A stretch of 37,959 nucleotides of DNA from assembly GCA_028293285.1 (NCBI GenBank), contig JAQGPC010000097.1:1-37959 (forward strand), written 5' to 3'. The stretch is from Pedosphaera sp. Lineage in GTDB: Bacteria > Verrucomicrobiota > Verrucomicrobiia > Limisphaerales > Pedosphaeraceae. Under the pieces are notes generated by a model. That model did no database searches. It had not been told where the DNA came from and saw nothing but the letters and a program-made list of their open reading frames with translations. The position numbers and the translations under genes were made by a program. Of the stretch, positions 35,166 through 37,959 are shown piece by piece (position 1 is the stretch's first letter; every line of letters begins with the position of its first letter).

Positions 35166-37959
35166 TTATTGGACGGTCAGCGTCGCTGCAGCACTGGTCA
35201 CTGGGCCGGCACCGTTTATGACGATTACGGTATAGCTGCCGGAGATGGCGGGCTGGACGTTGGTCAAGGTCAGCGTTGAACTGATTGCGCCGGAGATGTT
35301 CACGCCGTTGACCTGCCATTGGTAACTGGTCACGTTGCCGGTGGCGACAACGGTGAAGGTGACGGTTGAGCCGGTGGCTACGGTTTGACTTTGCGGTTGG
35401 GCCGTGATGACGGGGAGGTCGAGGTACTCGACTTTGATGTCATCGAACCAAGAATCGCCCGCAGTGGTGCCCGCGGCGACGGAACCGATGGTGATGGAAT
35501 CGAACGAGGCGTAGGTCGCCAAAGGAATTTGCCGACCGAGAATGCCATCAACGTAGAAGTTGATGGTGGTGCCGTCAGCGAGGCGTTCAATTTCAAATTT
35601 GTGCCAACCGACCGAGCGCGCGGGTGCTCCGGTGTTGCTCAAGTTGAAATAGCCGGTGTTCGTGCCGGTCACTACCCGGCCTTGATAGAAGTTGGTGTTC
35701 AACACCTCGGTCGCCAATGAGCCGGTGCCGGTGCCGAAGGCGATGTGATAACGCCCGATGGCAAAAACTTGTTGCAACGTGCCGTTGGTATAGCCAGCGC
35801 CGGAGTAACAACGCACTTCGCCCATCGTGCGGGTTTGCGTGCTGTCGTAAATCCAGAAAGTGGTCCGGGAGTGGCCTTCGATTTCCTGACCAATGTTGTG
35901 GTACATTTTGTTGAGCGTGCTGTTCAGGTAGGCGCTCTGTGTTCCAGGCGTGGTGTGGTTTTGCAGCGTGGAAATTGCCAGCGGACTGGTTCCAACGGGC
36001 AACCAATTGTTCAGGTTACCCGATTCAAAAGTTTCGGTGAAGACCGGGACGCTGTTCAGCGCGAGTGTCGCGTCGGCACTGAAGTTGGTTCCGAGATAAT
36101 TGAAAACGCCGACGGAGTAATGGCCGACATCGGCGGATTGCACGTTGACTCGCGTGTAGCTGGTGGTCGTTGCGCCAGCGATGTTCACCTGATTCAATTG
36201 CCATTGATAATTGAGCGGGGAGGCCCCGGTGGCGGCGACGGTGAAGGTGGCATTTGCGCCGGGCGCGACGGTCTGGCTTTGCGGTTGCGTGGTGATGGAA
36301 GGCGGCAGGTTCACTGTAAGCGCGGCGTTTGCACTGGTCGCAGAACCGTAGGGATTTGAGACGACAACCGAATAATTGCCCGCGTCGGAACCCTGGCAGT
36401 TTGATTTCGTGAAGCTGCTGGTGGTTGCGCCAGAAATGTTCACGGCGTTGAAACGCCATTGATAGCTAAGTGGGGCAGTGCCACTCGCAGTGACAGTGAA
36501 GGTTGTGCTTTGGCCTTGATCCACCGCGCGACTGATTGGTTGCGTGGTGATGGAAGCCGGGATATTTACTGTGAGCGCGGCGTTGGCACTGGTCACGCTG
36601 CCAGCGGTATTGTTCACGACGACGGAATAATTTCCAGCATCGGCAGCTTGCACATTGCTTTTCGTATAACTGCTCGCGGTGGCACCAGAGATGTTCACGG
36701 CATTGAAGCGCCATTGATACGTGAGTGGAGCGGTGCCGGTGGCAGTGACGCTGAAGGTCACGGCATTTCCGGCCACGACCGATTGGCTTGCGGGTTGCGT
36801 GGTGATGGCAGGCGGAGTGGCGGTGCTGTTGACGGTGAGGGTTGCGGCAGTGCTGGTCACGGAGCCGACACTGTTACGCACAGTAGCCGAATACGAAGCT
36901 GCGTCGGTGGTTTGCACATTGTTGAGCACAAGGCTGGCAGCGGTCGCGCCGGAAATGCTGACGCCGTTTTTGAGCCATTGATAACTGCTGACAGTGCCGG
37001 AAGCAGCGACGGTGAAGGTGACATTCGCTCCGATATTGACGGTCTGGCTTTGCGGTTGGGTTGTGATGGCGGGCAGGTCGTAGTATTCGATCTTAATGTC
37101 ATCGAACCAGGAATCGCCAGTAGTGCTGGCGGTGCCGAGAGAACCGATCGTGAGATCATCAATTGGGAAAGCGGTTGCACCGGCAATCTGGCGACCCAAC
37201 GCGCCGTCCACGTAGAAGTTAATGGTGGTGCCACCGGTCAGGACTTCAATTTCGAACTTATGCCAACCGGGGGAGCGGTTGGGCGCACCGGGGGCATTCA
37301 AGTTGAACCAGCCAGCATTTGCGCCGGTTACGACGCGACCTTGATACTTTGTTGCATCGTAAACATCGCCGGGCAGGGTAACAGAATTAAATTCGCCAAT
37401 GGCGTAAAGCTGTTGCAGGCTGCCACTGTTAAACGAGCCGCCTGAGTAGGAGCGCGCTTCACCCCAGGCGCGATTGAGCGTGCTGTCATAAATCCAGAAC
37501 GTGGTCTTGCTGCGTCCGCCAACTATCGGAGAAACGTTGTGATACATCTTGCCCTGTGTGGTGTTGAGATAGGCGCTCTTCGACCCGGGTGCAGTGTGAT
37601 TTATACTGGAAGAAATCGTCAGCGCGGTGGCTCCAGCAACCAGACTCCAATTGTTCATATTACCGGATTCAAAATCCTCGGCAAAAATTAATCCGGAACT
37701 GAGGGAGAGAGCCGCGTTGGCGCTAGTGACTGAGCCGAACGGATTGGTGACAACGACAGAATAATTGCCAACGTCAGCGGGTTGCACATTGTTCCTGGTG
37801 CAGATGCTGCCGGTAGCGCCGGAGATGTTGACGCCATTCAAACGCCATTGATAGCTCATGGTGCTGCTGCCTTTGGTCACGACGGAGAAGTTGACGCTCG
37901 CGCCTTGTGCTATGGATTGGCTGATGGGTTGCGAAGTGATGGAAGGGGCTACGCTGGCA
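35166..37959 (-). CDS. Giant Ig-like / lectin-like surface protein, N-terminus outside window
   Basis: The frame is open to the window end, so at least 930 residues are visible and the N-terminus is missing. Order from the window end: an Ig-like domain (37959-37706), a concanavalin/laminin G-like domain (about 37690-37090), four tandem Ig-like domains (37078-36058), a second lectin-like domain (about 36055-35425), and a last Ig-like domain ending at the stop. The two lectin-like domains are clear duplicates, sharing ESGNxNNW, NKMYHN-type, TTFWIYDST, FYVDG and GDSWFDDIK motifs. Each Ig unit has the ITTQP start and YQW core strand. No sortase, type IX or FYRARL-type C-terminal signal is seen. 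It probably acts in extracellular binding or adhesion. The enzymatic part, if any, lies upstream of the window. Confidence 0.88.
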   Translation of the reverse strand, partial: ASVAPSITSQPISQSIAQGASVNFSVVTKGSSTMSYQWRLNGVNISGATGSICTRNNVQPADVGNYSVVVTNPFGSVTSANAALSLSSGLIFAEDFESGNMNNWSLVAGATALTISSSINHTAPGSKSAYLNTTQGKMYHNVSPIVGGRSKTTFWIYDSTLNRAWGEARSYSGGSFNSGSLQQLYAIGEFNSVTLPGDVYDATKYQGRVVTGANAGWFNLNAPGAPNRSPGWHKFEIEVLTGGTTINFYVDGALGRQIAGATAFPIDDLTIGSLGTASTTGDSWFDDIKIEYYDLPAITTQPQSQTVNIGANVTFTVAASGTVSSYQWLKNGVSISGATAASLVLNNVQTTDAASYSATVRNSVGSVTSTAATLTVNSTATPPAITTQPASQSVVAGNAVTFSVTATGTAPLTYQWRFNAVNISGATASSYTKSNVQAADAGNYSVVVNNTAGSVTSANAALTVNIPASITTQPISRAVDQGQSTTFTVTASGTAPLSYQWRFNAVNISGATTSSFTKSNCQGSDAGNYSVVVSNPYGSATSANAALTVNLPPSITTQPQSQTVAPGANATFTVAATGASPLNYQWQLNQVNIAGATTTSYTRVNVQSADVGHYSVGVFNYLGTNFSADATLALNSVPVFTETFESGNLNNWLPVGTSPLAISTLQNHTTPGTQSAYLNSTLNKMYHNIGQEIEGHSRTTFWIYDSTQTRTMGEVRCYSGAGYTNGTLQQVFAIGRYHIAFGTGTGSLATEVLNTNFYQGRVVTGTNTGYFNLSNTGAPARSVGWHKFEIERLADGTTINFYVDGILGRQIPLATYASFDSITIGSVAAGTTAGDSWFDDIKVEYLDLPVITAQPQSQTVATGSTVTFTVVATGNVTSYQWQVNGVNISGAISSTLTLTNVQPAISGSYTVIVINGAGPVTSAAATLTVQ
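36058..37078 (-). repeat. Four tandem Ig-like domain repeats (about 255 bp units)
   Basis: Four in-frame units, with the ITTQP-type starts spaced about 252-255 bp apart (near 37070, 36810, 36558 and 36303). The middle units are also similar in DNA sequence around the repeated YQWRFNAVNISGAT segment. This points to recent duplication or gene conversion. Confidence 0.85.

Noticed and set aside
35020..35235. A short plus-strand frame spanning the terminator
   Set aside because: It contains the palindromic hairpin and runs into the 3' end of the Ig-domain gene. The product has no protein-like pattern.
35166..37959. CRISPR-like periodicity
   Set aside because: The repeated segments are 250-bp coding repeats of Ig domains, not short direct repeats with unique spacers.

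Overview
The window looks like a chromosomal segment of a heterotrophic, probably soil-dwelling member of the Verrucomicrobiota (Pedosphaera/Limisphaera-like). This is inferred from the moderate GC, long multi-Ig secreted proteins, a C-terminal module ending in FYRARL that is common in that phylum, an esterase/SMP-30 fusion of a type common in Verrucomicrobia and Planctomycetes, and weak Shine-Dalgarno sites at many genes. No rRNA, tRNA, CRISPR array, insertion sequence or phage gene was seen.

Region 1 (1-20530) is a purine-salvage and catabolism island. On the plus strand come a truncated M20 amidohydrolase, a small unknown protein, OHCU decarboxylase (uraD), HIU hydrolase (uraH), allantoate amidohydrolase (allC), allantoinase (allB), (S)-ureidoglycine aminohydrolase (allE), a stand-alone GAF protein, a plant-type ureidoglycolate amidohydrolase, malate synthase, a single-chain xanthine dehydrogenase, an AzgA-type purine permease and adenine deaminase. 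The XDH maturation factor xdhC and a large orphan sensor histidine kinase lie on the minus strand. Together these give adenine uptake -> hypoxanthine -> xanthine -> urate -> (urate oxidase not in the window) -> 5-hydroxyisourate -> OHCU -> allantoin -> allantoate -> ureidoglycine -> ureidoglycolate -> glyoxylate -> malate. All four ring and side-chain nitrogens left after deamination are released as ammonia by hydrolases, so no urea or urease step is needed. The route resembles that of plants more than the glyoxylate carboligase route of enterobacteria.

Region 2 (20571-27537) holds a zinc-ribbon membrane protein, small membrane proteins (three of them very short), a 1066-residue secreted protein with a glycosidase-like N-terminus plus Ig and lectin-like domains, and a CHAD-domain protein.

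Region 3 (27756-34925) holds unlinked housekeeping and envelope genes: an exported esterase/SMP-30 fusion, a membrane-tailed DJ-1/PfpI protein, a lipoprotein beta-carbonic anhydrase, a class A beta-lactamase-like lipoprotein, a DMP19-like protein, an LLM flavin oxidoreductase and a cytosolic DsbA-like thiol oxidoreductase. Region 4 (35119-37959) is a strong hairpin terminator and the C-terminal part of a second giant Ig/lectin-like surface protein that runs off the window end.

The most interesting content is the apparently near-complete plant-like ureide pathway with its linked GAF protein, small unknown protein and orphan kinase. The individual enzymes are known families. The novelty, if any, is in the assembly and in the unknown accessory proteins.
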